6,504 nt of DNA, from positions 1 to 6,504 of the forward strand of contig JASLBZ010000180.1 of assembly GCA_030146285.1 (NCBI GenBank), read 5' to 3'. Position 1 is the first letter of the stretch, and every line of letters starts with the position of its first letter. Below, piece by piece: positions 6,066 to 6,504 of the stretch. Position numbers and translations under genes: made by a program. A model generated the notes under the pieces. It was not told the DNA's origin and made no database searches. It saw only the letters and a list, made by a program, of their open reading frames with translations. This DNA comes from Neisseriaceae bacterium. GTDB lineage: Bacteria; Pseudomonadota; Gammaproteobacteria; Burkholderiales; Neisseriaceae.

Positions 6066-6504
6066 TGTTGCAAAATTAATGCCGCATAGTGGCAATATGA
6101 TGTTATTGGATACCATTTTATCTTATAGCGAAGATTGTTTGAGTGCTTCTATTTTGGTCTCAGAGCAGCATGTTTTTGTTGAAAACAAAACTTTGGCCTC
6201 ATGGACTGCTTTGGAATTCATGGCACAAGCTGTAGCTGCATGGTCAGGTTGTTGTGGGCAAGACAATGATGAAGCTGTTCGGTTGGGGTTTTTATTGGGC
6301 ACACGCAAACTGGCATTGTATTTTGATGCTTTGTCTGTGCCTTGTCGTTTACAAGCCAAAATCCAAGCTTCACTGCAAGATGACAATGGCTTTGGTGTAT
6401 TTGATGGTGAGTTGTGGTTGTGTGACGAAAGTGATGAGCCAACCCAGCTTTTAGCACAGGCTGCTTTGAATGTGTTTAGCCCAAAAGAAGCAGTAGAACA
6501 AATG
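6046..6504 (+). CDS. apeP: ApeP-family 3-hydroxyacyl-ACP dehydratase, 3' end beyond the window
   Basis: An open frame of 153 codons runs off the window end with no stop, so the C-terminus is missing, probably by only a little. The protein begins MQTPIFDVAKLMPHSGNMM. The PHSGNMMLLD segment (13-22) matches the 'P-H-x-x-x-M/F-x-L-x-D' start of FabZ/FabA-type hotdog dehydratases, with His14 as candidate catalytic His. ASWTALEFMAQAVAA (51-65) matches the central hotdog helix 'E-x-M-A-Q-A', with Glu57 as the candidate acid partner. GFLLGTRKLALY (81-92) fits the strand after the helix. It would remove water from 3-hydroxyacyl-ACP to leave a trans double bond of the conjugated chain. In APE systems ApeP is known to form a heteromer with a second dehydratase, ApeI, which is not in this window. 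Start at 6046 (or ATG 6043) follows AGGAAG. It overlaps the ketosynthase gene by 20 nt. A ketoreductase gene would be expected next. Confidence 0.85.
   Translation, partial: MQTPIFDVAKLMPHSGNMMLLDTILSYSEDCLSASILVSEQHVFVENKTLASWTALEFMAQAVAAWSGCCGQDNDEAVRLGFLLGTRKLALYFDALSVPCRLQAKIQASLQDDNGFGVFDGELWLCDESDEPTQLLAQAALNVFSPKEAVEQM

Larger units (their letters stand above)
2..6504 (+). other. Operon segment: aryl polyene-type biosynthesis and outer-membrane export
   Basis: Seven genes run in the same direction with one 7-nt gap (3128-3134) and overlaps of 7, 32, 7, 8 and 20 nt at the other five junctions. No promoter, terminator or intergenic space is available between them. Order is thioesterase, LolA-like, MMPL, FAD oxidoreductase, DUF3261-like lipoprotein, ketosynthase, dehydratase. 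This follows the APE cluster order known from Xenorhabdus and E. coli, apart from the oxidoreductase inserted between exporter and lipoprotein. Both ends of the operon lie outside the window. Confidence 0.85.

Noticed and set aside
6123..6386. 87-codon minus-strand frame opposite the dehydratase
   Set aside because: The plus-strand frame has clear hotdog dehydratase motifs and runs through the whole region. The minus frame has none.

Overview
The window is a dense, single-strand run of seven co-directional genes (five complete, one cut at each end). Its content matches the middle of an aryl polyene (APE)-type pigment cluster, the family that also includes flexirubin and xanthomonadin clusters of Gram-negative bacteria. 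The organism is a diderm proteobacterium. A LolA-like carrier with a Sec signal peptide, a lipoprotein with a lipobox and an RND/MMPL exporter all imply an outer membrane. Base composition is AT-leaning with strong use of TTG (Leu), CAA (Gln) and AAA (Lys). I would guess a gamma- or betaproteobacterium of moderate to low GC, but no rRNA, tRNA or taxon-specific repeat is present to fix the genus.

Layout, all on the + strand: end of a hotdog-fold acyl-CoA/acyl-ACP thioesterase (2-199); LolA-like periplasmic carrier (193-795); 787-residue MMPL/RND exporter (764-3127); FAD-dependent oxidoreductase of the flavin-halogenase-like group (3135-4391); small DUF3261-type lipoprotein (4385-4852); beta-ketoacyl-ACP synthase (4845-6065); and the start of an ApeP-type 3-hydroxyacyl-ACP dehydratase (6046 to the window end). 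The only intergenic gap is 7 nt. Every other junction overlaps, by 7 to 32 nt. There is no room for internal promoters or terminators, so this is almost certainly one transcript with coupled translation.

Inferred joint function: the ketosynthase and dehydratase are parts of a dissociated type II polyketide/fatty-acid-like system that extends an aryl starter and leaves conjugated double bonds. The thioesterase would act on acyl thioesters. The LolA-like protein, MMPL exporter and lipoprotein would carry the polyene or its lipid conjugate across the inner membrane and periplasm to the outer membrane. From memory of the Xenorhabdus/E. coli APE nomenclature, the order corresponds to apeK-apeL-apeM-[extra oxidoreductase]-apeN-apeO-apeP. 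The FAD oxidoreductase is the part not explained by the minimal E. coli-type cluster. It keeps hallmarks of flavin-dependent halogenases (GxGxxG, WxWxIP, a candidate catalytic Lys) and is the best candidate for a tailoring reaction on the aryl head group or polyene. Other expected parts (ACPs, acyl-ACP ligase, ketoreductase, chain length factor, acyl/glycosyltransferases) would lie outside the window.

I see no RNA genes, mobile elements, CRISPR arrays, terminators or convincing minus-strand genes.
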